A stretch of DNA of 64,000 nt. Source: Streptomyces sp. TLI_235. GTDB lineage: Bacteria > Actinomycetota > Actinomycetes > Streptomycetales > Streptomycetaceae. Positions 24,355-32,883 of this stretch are shown here, one piece after another (position 1 is the first letter of the stretch; each line of letters begins with the position of its first letter). The position numbers and the translations under genes are program-made. The DNA lies in the NCBI GenBank assembly GCA_002300355.1, contig NSGV01000001.1:2232001-2296000 (forward strand), in the 5' to 3' direction. The notes beneath the pieces are model-generated. The model had not been told where the DNA came from and did not search any database. It saw only the letters and a list, made by a program, of their open reading frames with translations.

Positions 24355-25624
24355 TCAGGCTCGGCGGCGCCGCACGGCGAGGACGATGCCGCCGCCCGCG
24401 GCGAGCACCAGGGCGCCGCCGATCGCCAGCGGGATCACGCCGTCGGCGCCGGTGAAGGCGAGGCCGCCGGTGGTGGTACCGCCGGTGGTGGTGGCCGGCG
24501 GGGTCGAGGCCGGGGCGGAGCCGGACGGCGTGGGCGACGGGGAGCCGGTGGTGCCCCCGGAGGTGCTGCCGCCGCTGGTGCCGCCGGTCGTCGTGGTGCC
24601 GGTGCTGCCGCCGGAGGTGGTGCCCGGGGTGGAGCCGGAGGGGGTGGGCTTCGGGGTGTCGCTGCCGGGCAGGCAGCCCTCGAAGGGGTAGAAGGGGTAG
24701 TGGTGGGTCTCGGCGCCGCCGCTGCCCTTGAGCGACTTGGCGATCACGGAGCCGTTGACCGGGCCGCCGGAGCCCAGGTCGAAGGCGGCGTTCGGGGCGA
24801 GCACGCTGCCCGGCCAGGCGTTGCCGCTGTTCTTGACCACCTTGGCGGCGGTCGGGAAGTTCCACAGCAGGCGGGCCCGGACGGCGCCGCCGGCGGCGGA
24901 CTGCGTCTTGTCGTCCAGGACGTACTTCTTCGCGGCCGCGTCCCACAGGAAGAAGCCGCTGGTGTGCGCCGCCGCCTGGTCGTAGGCGTCGCCGGTGACG
25001 CTGACGCTGACGACGGTGACCCGCGCCCGCGGGCACGTGCAGGTAGACCTCCTTGGCGCCCTGGAGCTGCGCGGCCGTCAGGACGAAGGCGTCGATGCCG
25101 GTGTCGGTGCCGGTGAGGGTCAGGGTGTCGCCGGAGGCCTTGATCGCGGTGCCGGGGGTGGTCTGCTTCGCCAGGTCGGTGGAGACCGCGCGCAGCTTCG
25201 CGAACTCGGCGGCGAAGTCGATCGGCGAGGCGCCGTGCACCACCTTGCCGTGGTGGGCCTCGGCGGTGCCGGCGAGGGTGCCGCCGTAGACGCCGTTGCC
25301 CTTCATGACCTGGACGCCGCCCCTGATGCCGCCGGCCACGACCAGGGCGTTGCCGCCGGGCAGGGCGGCGACCTGGGCGTCCGTCAGCTCGTTGCCGACC
25401 GAGAAGCCGCCGCGGAAGTCGGCGTTGCCGCCGACCGCGACGGCGCCCTCGGCGTCCGGCTAGTGGGTGTCGTCGTCCTCGACGAACTCGCCGTACAGGT
25501 TGGCGACACCGAGGCTCCGGCAGCCGTCGCCGGCCGGGGCGGCGTGGGCGGCCGGGACGGCGAGCGCACCGAGGGCGACGGAGCCGCCGAGCGCGAGGGC
25601 TGCGGCGGGTCGGGATATGCGCAT
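24355..25624 (-). pseudogene. choice-of-anchor-A cell-wall protein with LAXTG sortase signal, disrupted twice
   Basis: The start at ATG 25624 gives a Sec signal (MRISRPAAALALGGSVALGA, cleavage near AAHA-AP). An in-frame TAG follows at codon 55 (25460-25462). Beyond it the family sequence continues (GAVAVGGNADFRGGFSVGNE; AGGIRGGVQVMKGNGVYGGT) until a one-base insertion near 25018-25030. Past that, the other frame carries the end of the domain, a Thr/Gly/Ser-rich wall-spanning region (about 24450-24680), then LAFTG, a hydrophobic helix and RRRRA at the stop at 24355. Known: LAXTG is the class E sortase signal in streptomycetes. Two independent lesions make genuine decay more likely than one sequencing error. 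The protein is not made intact. Confidence 0.85.
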
Positions 25625-25686
25625 GGGAGGGGGCTCCGCGGAGAGAGTGGGAGTGATCAGTGCGCACTCTCCCGAGCCGCCGGGGC

Positions 25687-25702
25687 ATTGGTCAAGACCA
25701 AT
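25687..25702. promoter_or_regulatory. DasR-like (dre) palindrome upstream of the anchored-protein gene
   Basis: ATTGGTCAAGACCAAT is a perfect palindrome except for the central AA. It resembles the DasR consensus with TGGTCTAGACCA at its core, differing at one core base. It lies 62-78 bases before the pseudogene start. Other GntR-family regulators could use such a site. Confidence 0.5.
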
Positions 25703-25733
25703 GGTCGGCTTGCCGCGATTGCCCGGCTTTCGT

Positions 25734-25762
25734 CCGTCGGCCGGCGGGCCGCCGGCCGACGG
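25734..25762 (-). terminator. hairpin terminator after the GH26-like gene
   Basis: Perfect 14-base arms (25734-25747 and 25749-25762) nearly abutting; effectively a 13-bp stem with a 3-base loop. It begins four bases beyond the GH26 stop at 25767. Confidence 0.7.
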
Positions 25763-25766
25763 CCCG

Positions 25767-26864
25767 TCAGTCGCGCGGCGCCGGGTGCCCGAAGGCGCGC
25801 GCGCCGACGGCCTTCTTCACCGCGGCGGCGGCGCCGGCCGAGCTGCCCACCCGCCAGTCGGTCTGGTACTTGCTGCCGGGCCAGGTCTTCTGCAGGTCGA
25901 ACCAGACCAGCCCGATCAGCCCCTCGGTGCCGGCGGCCCCGCCGAAGAGGTCGGCGACCTGCTGCACCTTGCGCGGCCCCTCGGCCACCCCGGTCTCGGT
26001 GATCAGCAGCGGCTTGCGGGTGAACTCGCGCACCGTCTTCACCATCGGCGCGAACAGACCGCTCCAGGCGCTGCCGTCCTCGGGGCCGTAGTAGCCGACC
26101 ATGCCGACCCAGTCCACGTAGGCGTCGCCCGGATAGTAGGGCCGCGGCGCCACCGAGGAGTGCTGGTCGGAGACGTGCGGGGCCCACACCCAGACGACGT
26201 TGCCGGCGCCGTGCTCCGTGAACACGTCGTGGACGTGCCGCCAGGCCCGGACGAAGTCGGCCGCGCTGGCCCGCTCCGCACCCCAGGAGTTCCAGCCGCT
26301 GTTCATCTCGGGCGCGAAGGCCAGGGCGACCGGTCCGCCGTACTGCGCCACCTTGTCGGCGAATCCCGCCAGGTACTCGTCCTGGCCGCCGTCGGCGATC
26401 TCGGTGAGCCTGGTGTCGCCGGGCACCCAGGAGACCAGCGGCACCTGGCCGTTGGCCCAGAGCGCGGCATTGCCGGCCGGGTCGAAGTCGGAACCCCAGA
26501 CGAGGTAGTACTCCCGCAGGTCCGGCGCGCGGCCGGTCTCGGCGGAGAACCCTGTCACCGCGCCGAGGTCCGCCGGGCCACCCTCGGAGGCGACGCCGAG
26601 CATCCGGCCCTTCGGCGTGCGCAGCAGTGCGGCGTCGTAGTGTGCCGCCGGCGAGGCCGACGCGCTCGCGGACGGCGCCTGCGACGCACCGGGGCTCTCG
26701 TCCCCGCCGTCGTCGTCGGCGTGGGCGCCCGCCGGAACGGCGTCCGGCACCAGCTGCTCGCTGGAGCACGCCGTCACCAGCAGCAGCGGGAGCAGCAGGG
26801 CGGCGAGCGTCCGGACGGCGGCCGCGGGCAGGCCGGGACGGGCTGCGGGAAGTCGTCTGGCCAC
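25767..26864 (-). CDS. GH26-like secreted glycoside hydrolase lipoprotein
   Basis: 365 residues. A hydrophobic signal ends in the lipobox LVTAC (LLLPLLLVTACSSEQ), so the mature protein would be a lipoprotein on the outer membrane face. An Asp/Ser/Ala-rich spacer follows to about residue 75. The catalytic barrel shows FAPEMNSGWNSWG, with the acid/base Glu as in GH26 mannanases, then VWVWAPHVSD, DWVGMVGYYGPEDG and the nucleophile Glu in LLITETGVAEG. GTG start at 26864. Known: GH26 enzymes cut beta-mannan or mixed-linked glucans. Here the substrate may be the polymer of the divergent polysaccharide operon (inference). Confidence 0.83.
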   Translation of the reverse strand: MARRLPAARPGLPAAAVRTLAALLLPLLLVTACSSEQLVPDAVPAGAHADDDGGDESPGASQAPSASASASPAAHYDAALLRTPKGRMLGVASEGGPADLGAVTGFSAETGRAPDLREYYLVWGSDFDPAGNAALWANGQVPLVSWVPGDTRLTEIADGGQDEYLAGFADKVAQYGGPVALAFAPEMNSGWNSWGAERASAADFVRAWRHVHDVFTEHGAGNVVWVWAPHVSDQHSSVAPRPYYPGDAYVDWVGMVGYYGPEDGSAWSGLFAPMVKTVREFTRKPLLITETGVAEGPRKVQQVADLFGGAAGTEGLIGLVWFDLQKTWPGSKYQTDWRVGSSAGAAAAVKKAVGARAFGHPAPRD

Positions 26865-27015
26865 GGGCCTGTCCGCTCCTGTGAGGGTGTCGGCCGAGCG
26901 TTGCGCTCGTCGAGATGCCCCGGCATCCTACGAGGCTGACAGGTCCGCGCCGAAGGCGGCCTCGGGACGTCTCGATACGGTCACAAGGCCACCCCATATA
27001 ACCGCACATCGGACA

Positions 27016-27021
27016 TTGACA
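27016..27021 (+). promoter_or_regulatory. consensus-like -35 (TTGACA) before the mat-like operon
   Basis: Perfect TTGACA in the 243-base divergent spacer, 87 bases upstream of the first gene. No matching -10 at 16-19 bases is convincing (TACGGT is 24 bases away), so promoter identity is tentative. Confidence 0.3.
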
Positions 27022-27107
27022 CTGATTCAGGTCGGTGCGAGGCACTACGGTCTCGCATGCGGTGCCTGTGCCCGCCCAGCGCCTGATCTGGAAGGGCACG
27101 GAGCGCA

Positions 27108-27560
27108 ATGTCCACCCCCTCGCTGCAGACCGACGAACCGATACCGGTCGCGGCCGCCGCCGAAGCCGCGCCCGTCTTCGTCGACCAGTCCGGCGCGCGC
27201 GGACGACGTCTGCGCGGCCTGGGCTGGCTGGTCGGCGGCGGCGGCCTGCTGTTCACCGCGGGCATGATCGGCAGCCTCTTCGGAGCGGTGGCCCAGGCCC
27301 CTCCGCTCCAGCTCCCGGAGTCCCTGCCGTCGCCGACCGCGGTCGCCTCCCCGTCCCCCTCGCCCTCGCCCACCACGAGCGGCAAGCCGAAGACCTCCGC
27401 GAAGCCCACCACCGCGGCACACTCCGGCAGCGCCTCCGCGCGCCCGAGCGGCTCGGCCTCCAAGTCCGCCGGCAAGACGACAGCCTCGCACTCGCCCACC
27501 ACCCGGACGGCCCCCACCGGCACCAGGCCGACCACCGCCACCGCGAAGCCCGCCCGCTGA
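27108..27560 (+). CDS. small single-pass membrane protein at head of polysaccharide operon
   Basis: 150 residues, no family recognised. A cytoplasmic head of about 38 residues precedes one hydrophobic helix (LGWLVGGGGLLFTAGMIGSL, about residues 38-60). An extracellular tail of about 85 residues follows, almost entirely Ser/Thr/Pro/Lys/Ala (SPSPSPSPTTSGKPK), a wall-spanning or O-mannosylated type. The ATG at 27108 has GGAG eight bases upstream. It sits 49 bases before the deacetylase-GT2 gene on the same strand. Inference: an accessory or scaffold subunit of the synthase, by position only. Confidence 0.78.
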   Translation: MSTPSLQTDEPIPVAAAAEAAPVFVDQSGARGRRLRGLGWLVGGGGLLFTAGMIGSLFGAVAQAPPLQLPESLPSPTAVASPSPSPSPTTSGKPKTSAKPTTAAHSGSASARPSGSASKSAGKTTASHSPTTRTAPTGTRPTTATAKPAR

Positions 27561-27609
27561 GCCGGCGCCCCCGCCCGTCCTCTCCTTTACACCGGCCACA
27601 GGAACGCCC

Positions 27610-29766
27610 ATGCCCCGTCCCCAGCACCGCCGGCAGTCCGTCCTCCGGTCACGCAGACTCGCCGCGCCGCCGCTGCGGTTCTTCCTGCCGGTGACCCTGC
27701 TGGTCTGCCTGCTCGGCCTCATGGTGCTGCGCGGCATGGCGACCAACGAGGTCTTCCACGACACCCGGACGACGGACGCGCAGGACAGCGACACCGTGCC
27801 GCCGGACCTGCTCACCGGCGGCCCGATCATCGACGCCCGCGGCGACCTCAACGACGCGCCGGTCAGCTACCGCATTCCGGACCGCACCATCGTGCTGAGC
27901 TTCGACGACGGCCCTGACCCGACCTGGACCCCGAAGCTGCTCGACGAGCTCGCCGAGCGGCACGTGCACGCCAGCTTCTTCATCACCGGCGCCATGGCGG
28001 CCCACCACCCGGACCTGGTCCGCCGGATGGTCGCCGAGGGCCACGAGATCGGCCTGCACACCTTCAGCCACCCCGACCTGTCGCTGCAGTCCAAGGCGCG
28101 GCTGACCTACGAGCTGAGCCAGACCCAGCTGGCCCTGGCCGGCGTCGCCGGCATCCACAGCTCGCTGTTCCGGCCGCCCTACTCCTCCACCGCCTCCGCC
28201 CTGGACGACTGGACCTGGCCGGTGGTGAAGGAGATCGGCTCCCGCGGCTACCTCACCACCTTCATCGACACCGACACCGAGGACTGGCAGCGCCCGGGCG
28301 TGCCGGCCATCGTGAACGCCGCCATCCCCAAGAAGGACGGCCAGGGCGCGATGGTGCTGCTGCACGACGCCGGCGGCGACCGCTCGCAGACCGTCGCCGC
28401 GGTCGGCCAGCTGATCGACACCCTGAAGGAGCGCGACTACCGCTTCGCCACCATCGGCGAGGCGCTCGGCAGCTCGCCGACCATGGTCAAGGTGCACGGC
28501 TACCAGCTGTGGGCCGGCAAGGCGTACATCTGGGCCACCCAGCTCTCGGTCGACCTGCTGCCCTGGCTCATCTCGCTGCTCGCCGTCGTCGGCGGTCTGG
28601 TCTTCGCCCGGTTCGCCCTGATGCTCGTCCTCGCCATGCTGCACGTGCGGCGCACCCGCAGGGCGGACTTCAGCTGGGGGCCGCCGGTCACCGAACCGGT
28701 TACCGTCCTCGTGCCGGCGTACAACGAGCAGGAGTGCATCGCCAACACCCTGCACTCGCTGACGGCCGGCGAGCACCCGATCGAGGTCATCGTCATCGAC
28801 GACGGCTCCAGCGACGACACCGCCCAGATCGTGCGGGACCTCGCGCTGCCCGGTGTGCGGCTGATCACCCAGCCGAACAGCGGCAAGCCGCAGGCCCTCA
28901 ACACCGGCCTGGCGAACGCCTCGAACGAGCTGATCGTGATGATGGACGGCGACACCGTCTTCGAGCCCGCCACCGTCCGCGAGCTCGTCCAGCCCTTCGG
29001 CGACCCGACGGTCGGCGCCGTCGCCGGCAACGCCAAGGTCGGCAACCGCGACACCCTGATCGGCGCCTGGCAGCACATCGAGTACGTGATGGGCTTCAAC
29101 CTGGACCGCCGGATGTACGACGTCCTCAACATCATGCCGACCATCCCCGGTGCGGTCGGCGCCTTCCGCCGCTCCGCCCTGGAGCGGGTCGGCGGCATGA
29201 GCGAGGACACCCTCGCCGAGGACACCGACGTCACCATGGCGCTGCTGCGCGACGGCTGGCGCATCGTCTACGCCGAGAAGGCCCGCGCCTGGACGGAGGC
29301 CCCGGCGACCATGGGCCAGCTGTGGTCCCAGCGCTACCGCTGGAGCTACGGCACCATGCAGGCGATGTGGAAGCACCGGCACGCGCTGGTGGAACGCGGA
29401 CCCGGCGGTCGCTTCGGCCGGATCGGCCTGCCGCTCGTCGTCCTCTTCGGCGTCCTCGCACCGCTGCTCGCACCGGTGATCGACCTCTTCCTGCTCTACG
29501 GCATCCTGTTCGTCGACGCGCCGAAGACCCTCACCGCCTGGGCCGGCGTGCTCGCCGTCCAGGGCCTTCTCGCCTACTACGCCTTCCGGCTGGACGGCGA
29601 GAAGCCCGCCCACCTGATCACCCTGCCGGTCCAACAGATGGTCTACCGGCAGCTCATGTACCTCGTGCTGCTGCAGTCGTCGATCACCGCGCTCACCGGC
29701 GGCCGGCTGCGCTGGCAGAAACTGCGGCGCACCGGCGAGGTCTCCGCACCGATCGTGGAGGTCTGA
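27610..29766 (+). CDS. matB: bifunctional polysaccharide deacetylase / GT2 synthase (MatB-like)
   Basis: 718 residues. TM near 24-42; NodB deacetylase about 90-285 with SFDDGPD (Asp99/Asp100), HTFSH (His150, His154), RPPY (188-191) and LHDAGG (251-256). Two TM segments follow near 312-345. The processive GT2 domain spans 363-600 with VPAYNE, DDGSSDD (397-403), MDGDT (445-449), AEDTD (536-540) and QRYRW (574-578). C-terminal TM helices come last. All catalytic motifs are intact. Known: this fusion architecture is that of streptomycete MatB, implicated in making a poly-beta-1,6-GlcNAc-like polymer that sticks hyphae together. Inference: it polymerises GlcNAc in the cytoplasm and partially de-N-acetylates it outside. 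The next gene starts two bases after its stop. Confidence 0.88.
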   Translation: MPRPQHRRQSVLRSRRLAAPPLRFFLPVTLLVCLLGLMVLRGMATNEVFHDTRTTDAQDSDTVPPDLLTGGPIIDARGDLNDAPVSYRIPDRTIVLSFDDGPDPTWTPKLLDELAERHVHASFFITGAMAAHHPDLVRRMVAEGHEIGLHTFSHPDLSLQSKARLTYELSQTQLALAGVAGIHSSLFRPPYSSTASALDDWTWPVVKEIGSRGYLTTFIDTDTEDWQRPGVPAIVNAAIPKKDGQGAMVLLHDAGGDRSQTVAAVGQLIDTLKERDYRFATIGEALGSSPTMVKVHGYQLWAGKAYIWATQLSVDLLPWLISLLAVVGGLVFARFALMLVLAMLHVRRTRRADFSWGPPVTEPVTVLVPAYNEQECIANTLHSLTAGEHPIEVIVIDDGSSDDTAQIVRDLALPGVRLITQPNSGKPQALNTGLANASNELIVMMDGDTVFEPATVRELVQPFGDPTVGAVAGNAKVGNRDTLIGAWQHIEYVMGFNLDRRMYDVLNIMPTIPGAVGAFRRSALERVGGMSEDTLAEDTDVTMALLRDGWRIVYAEKARAWTEAPATMGQLWSQRYRWSYGTMQAMWKHRHALVERGPGGRFGRIGLPLVVLFGVLAPLLAPVIDLFLLYGILFVDAPKTLTAWAGVLAVQGLLAYYAFRLDGEKPAHLITLPVQQMVYRQLMYLVLLQSSITALTGGRLRWQKLRRTGEVSAPIVEV

Positions 29767-29768
29767 CC

Positions 29769-31829
29769 GTGTCCGAGCCGACCGAGCGGCCCGAGCCCGC
29801 CGACAGCTTCTTCACCCCGCGCAAGCGCCCCCAGGCCGCCGAGGGCACCGACCGCCCGGCCTCCGAGGGCCGCCCCGCCGCGCCGCCCGGCACCCCGCCC
29901 GGCACCTCCGGCGCGCCCCGCGACCCCGGCACGAACCGCGACGCCCGCGCACCGCGCGACACCGGCGGGCAGGCCCGCCCTGACATGCCGCGCACCGCCG
30001 GCGGCCCCGGCCGTCCCGACGCCCCGCACCGGCCGCAGGGCCCGGGTGCGCCGAGCCGGCCGCAGGGCCCGGAAGCAGCGAACCGGCCGCAGGCGCCCGG
30101 CAGCGGGTACCGGCCGCAGGGCCCGGAGGCCGACGGCCGACCACCGCACGGCCAGGGGCCCGGCACCGCCGACGCACCACGCCGCCCGCAGGGCCCCGAG
30201 GCCCGGGCCCAGCGCCCGCAGACCCCGCCGCAGCGCACCCCGGAACGCCCTGGCGCTCCGGAGCGCCCCCGTGCCGCGGAGCGCCCGGCTCCCGAGGCCC
30301 GGAGCGGCTTCTCGCCAGACGAGACCATGGCCCTGCGCGTCCCGCCGCCGCCCGGCGGCCGCAGCGGCCTGCCGTCGCAGCGCCGCTCGTCCGAGGCCAC
30401 GGCTGCGGGCCGCCCCCAGCCCGGCCCCCAGCGGACCGAGCAGCGCACGGCCGAGCGGCCGTCGTTCGAGAAGCCGTCGTTCGACAGGCCCGCCGCGGCG
30501 GAGGACGACTGGACGGAGCGCTCCACGGCCCGGAGCACCGTGCCCCGGCACGAGGAGACCCTCAAGCTCCGCGTCCCGGACGAGCTCGCCGCACTGGCCA
30601 AGGCCTTCGACGCCCAGTACGCCCGTCCGCCGGGGGCCCCGGACGAGGAGACGGCCGAGGCCGCCCCCGAGGCGAAGCCGGCCCGCCGCGGTGGCGGCCG
30701 CGACCGCTACCTCGACCTGCTGCGCGCCCTGGCGATCATCCGCGTCGTCCTCTACCACCTGTTCGGCTGGGCGTGGATGCCGCTGGTCTTCCCGTCGATG
30801 GGCGTGATGTTCGCGCTGGCGGGCTCGCTGATGGCCCGGTCGCTCAGCCGTCCGGCCCTCGGTGTCATCCGCGGGCGTCTGCGCCGGCTGCTGCCGCCGA
30901 TGTGGCTGTTCGGCGCCATCGCCATCACCGGCATGGTGCTGGACGGCTGGCGTCCCACGCCGCACGCCGAGACCACCTGGTGGGCCGACCTCGCGTTCTG
31001 GATCGTGCCGTTCAGCGACCCGCCGTTCGCCCACTCGCTGCACGGCTTCCACGGCGTGCTGGAGTCCACCTGGGGCTCGCCCGCGGTCGAACCGCTCTGG
31101 TACCTGCGCGCCTACCTCTGGTTCGTGCTGCTGTCGCCGCTGCTGCGGAAGGCGATCCACCGGTTCGGCTGGCCGGCCGTGCTCGTGCCGCTCGCCGTGT
31201 CGGTCACCTTCGCGCTGACCGGTTTCGACGAGGGCGGCCGCTTCTGGGACGTCATCGTCGACATCACCACCTACGGCTCCTGCTGGATGCTCGGCATGGC
31301 CCGTCAGGAGGGCCTGATGGAGCGCATTCCGCGGTACGTCATCCCCTCGGTCTCACCGCTGGTGATGGTCGCCGGCCTCTGGTACTTCCTGTCGCTGCCC
31401 GAGGAGGAGCCCGGCATCCCGCTCGAGCTGGACGGCGTGCCGACCGCCCAGGCCGTCTGGTCCTTCGGCTGCGTGCTGCTGCTGCTCTACCTGAGCCCGT
31501 CCTGGGAGCAGTGGCCCCCCCGACTGGAGCGTTTCAACGGCTTCATCAGCCTGCTCAACTCCCGCGCCGTCACCATCTACCTCTGGCACAACATCACGCT
31601 GACCTTCGCCGTCGGCATGATCCAGAAGCTGTGGACGGTGGACCTCGTGGTGGACAACACGCCCTGGCTGATCGACAGCGACTGGTTCGCCCTCACGGCG
31701 ACCGTCCTGCTGATCACCCTCTGCGTGGCCTCCTTCGGCTGGGTCGAGGACCTGGCCGCCAAGCGCCCGCTGCGGCTCTTCCCCTACCCGCGGCGCCGCC
31801 CCGGCGGAAAGCGGCGGGCGGCGGTCTGA
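29769..31829 (+). CDS. membrane acyltransferase with long disordered N-terminus (MatA-like)
   Basis: 686 residues. The first about 300 are Pro/Gly/Arg/Ala-rich with imperfect RPQGP repeats (about residues 85-150), probably cytoplasmic and disordered. The acyltransferase-3 domain starts at GGGRDRYLDLLRALAIIRVV (about 308) and has some ten membrane helices. Landmarks are YHLFGWAWMPLVFPSMG, EPLWYLRAYLWFVLLSPLL and TIYLWHNITLTFAV. The catalytic His of the family lies in VVLYHLFG. The GTG at 29769 is two bases after the preceding stop, so it is co-translated. Known: MatA of the streptomycete mat locus is reported as an acyltransferase-like partner of MatB. Inference: O-acylates or exports the polymer. 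Confidence 0.84.
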   Translation: MSEPTERPEPADSFFTPRKRPQAAEGTDRPASEGRPAAPPGTPPGTSGAPRDPGTNRDARAPRDTGGQARPDMPRTAGGPGRPDAPHRPQGPGAPSRPQGPEAANRPQAPGSGYRPQGPEADGRPPHGQGPGTADAPRRPQGPEARAQRPQTPPQRTPERPGAPERPRAAERPAPEARSGFSPDETMALRVPPPPGGRSGLPSQRRSSEATAAGRPQPGPQRTEQRTAERPSFEKPSFDRPAAAEDDWTERSTARSTVPRHEETLKLRVPDELAALAKAFDAQYARPPGAPDEETAEAAPEAKPARRGGGRDRYLDLLRALAIIRVVLYHLFGWAWMPLVFPSMGVMFALAGSLMARSLSRPALGVIRGRLRRLLPPMWLFGAIAITGMVLDGWRPTPHAETTWWADLAFWIVPFSDPPFAHSLHGFHGVLESTWGSPAVEPLWYLRAYLWFVLLSPLLRKAIHRFGWPAVLVPLAVSVTFALTGFDEGGRFWDVIVDITTYGSCWMLGMARQEGLMERIPRYVIPSVSPLVMVAGLWYFLSLPEEEPGIPLELDGVPTAQAVWSFGCVLLLLYLSPSWEQWPPRLERFNGFISLLNSRAVTIYLWHNITLTFAVGMIQKLWTVDLVVDNTPWLIDSDWFALTATVLLITLCVASFGWVEDLAAKRPLRLFPYPRRRPGGKRRAAV

Positions 31830-31834
31830 CGCGG

Positions 31835-31870
31835 CGGGCCGTCACCCGGCGCTGCCGCGGTGACGGCCCG
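31835..31870 (+). terminator. hairpin terminator of the mat-like operon
   Basis: 12-bp perfect stem (31835-31846 with 31859-31870) and a 12-base loop, five bases after the acyltransferase stop and 39 bases before ctaA. Confidence 0.65.
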
Positions 31871-31897
31871 GCGGTCGGTGATCGGATAAGGGCAATC

Positions 31898-31903
31898 TAG
31901 GAT
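31898..31903 (+). promoter_or_regulatory. candidate -10 (TAGGAT) for leaderless ctaA
   Basis: TAGGAT ends six bases before the GTG at 31910, consistent with transcription starting at the start codon. No Shine-Dalgarno sequence is present in GAAGCG. Confidence 0.45.
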
Positions 31904-31909
31904 GAAGCG

Positions 31910-32863
31910 GTGTTCACCCCCACCGCACTCCTCGCCGACCGCTGGCACCCGACGGCCGCGACCGTCCGCCGGGCGGCGCTGTCCGCCCTGGTGATGAGCG
32001 TGGTCATCGTGCTCACCGGCGGCGCCGTCCGGCTCACCGCCTCCGGCCTCGGCTGCACCACGTGGCCCCGCTGCACCGGCGAGAGCATCACGCCGACGCC
32101 CGAGATGGGCGTCCACGGTGTCATCGAGTTCACCAACCGGATGCTCACCTACGTGCTCTGCGCGGCGATCGCCTGGGCCACCCTGGCCGCCCGCTGCGCC
32201 ACGCCGTGGCGGCGCTCGCTCACCCGGCTCGGCTGGGCCCAGTTCTGGCTGGTCATGAGCAACGCCGTGATCGGCGGCATCACCGTGCTCACCGGACTGA
32301 ACCCGTACGTCGTGGCGCTGCACATGGTCGCCGCGATGGGCCTGGTCTGGGTCGCCGTGCTGATGTGGGAGCGCACCAAGGAGGGCGACGGCACGCCCGA
32401 GCTCCTGGTGCCCAGGCCGCTGGTGCAGCTCTCGTACGTCCTCGCCGGCGTGGTCGGCCTGCTGGTCACCGCCGGCACCCTGGTCACCGGCGCGGGCCAC
32501 CACCCCGGCTCCTCCAGCGACGTCTGGCGCATCCCGGTCGACTACGACCGCCTCGCCCAGGCCCACGCCGACCTGGCCTTCCTCTCGGTCGGGCTGACGC
32601 TCGCGGCGGTGTTCGTGCTGGCCGCGGTGAAGGCGCCGCGGGCGGCCCGGGCGCGGGTGCGGGACCTGCTCGTCGTGCTGCTGCTGCAGGGCGTCCTGGG
32701 CTTCGTCCAGTACTTCACCGACGCCCCGGAGCTCATGGTCGGCCTGCACATGGTGGGCGCCGCCCTCACCTGGGTCGCCGCCCTCCGCGTACCGCTCGCC
32801 CTGCGGACCCGCGCCGTCACCGACCAGGCCGCCGTCCCGGCTCAGCTGGTCCCGGCGAGCTGA
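31910..32863 (+). CDS. ctaA: haem A synthase (COX15/CtaA)
   Basis: 317 residues, eight predicted membrane helices. It converts haem O to haem A for cytochrome aa3 oxidase, in the cytoplasmic membrane. Seen: the conserved EFTNRMLTYV region after VHGVIEF (helix 2), ALHMVAAMGLVW, the QAHADLAFLSVG segment and GLHMVGAALTWVAAL, which provide the paired haem-ligand histidines, plus LTASGLGCTTWPRC with the Cys pair in the first external loop. GTG start at 31910. The haem O synthase ctaB lies 3 kb away. Confidence 0.94.
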   Translation: MFTPTALLADRWHPTAATVRRAALSALVMSVVIVLTGGAVRLTASGLGCTTWPRCTGESITPTPEMGVHGVIEFTNRMLTYVLCAAIAWATLAARCATPWRRSLTRLGWAQFWLVMSNAVIGGITVLTGLNPYVVALHMVAAMGLVWVAVLMWERTKEGDGTPELLVPRPLVQLSYVLAGVVGLLVTAGTLVTGAGHHPGSSSDVWRIPVDYDRLAQAHADLAFLSVGLTLAAVFVLAAVKAPRAARARVRDLLVVLLLQGVLGFVQYFTDAPELMVGLHMVGAALTWVAALRVPLALRTRAVTDQAAVPAQLVPAS

Positions 32864-32883
32864 CGCACACGCGGGGCCCAAAA

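Noticed and set aside
27016-27051. Complete sigma-70-type promoter TTGACA...TACGGT
   Set aside because: The 24-base spacing is far outside 16-19; only the -35-like hexamer is reported, at low confidence.
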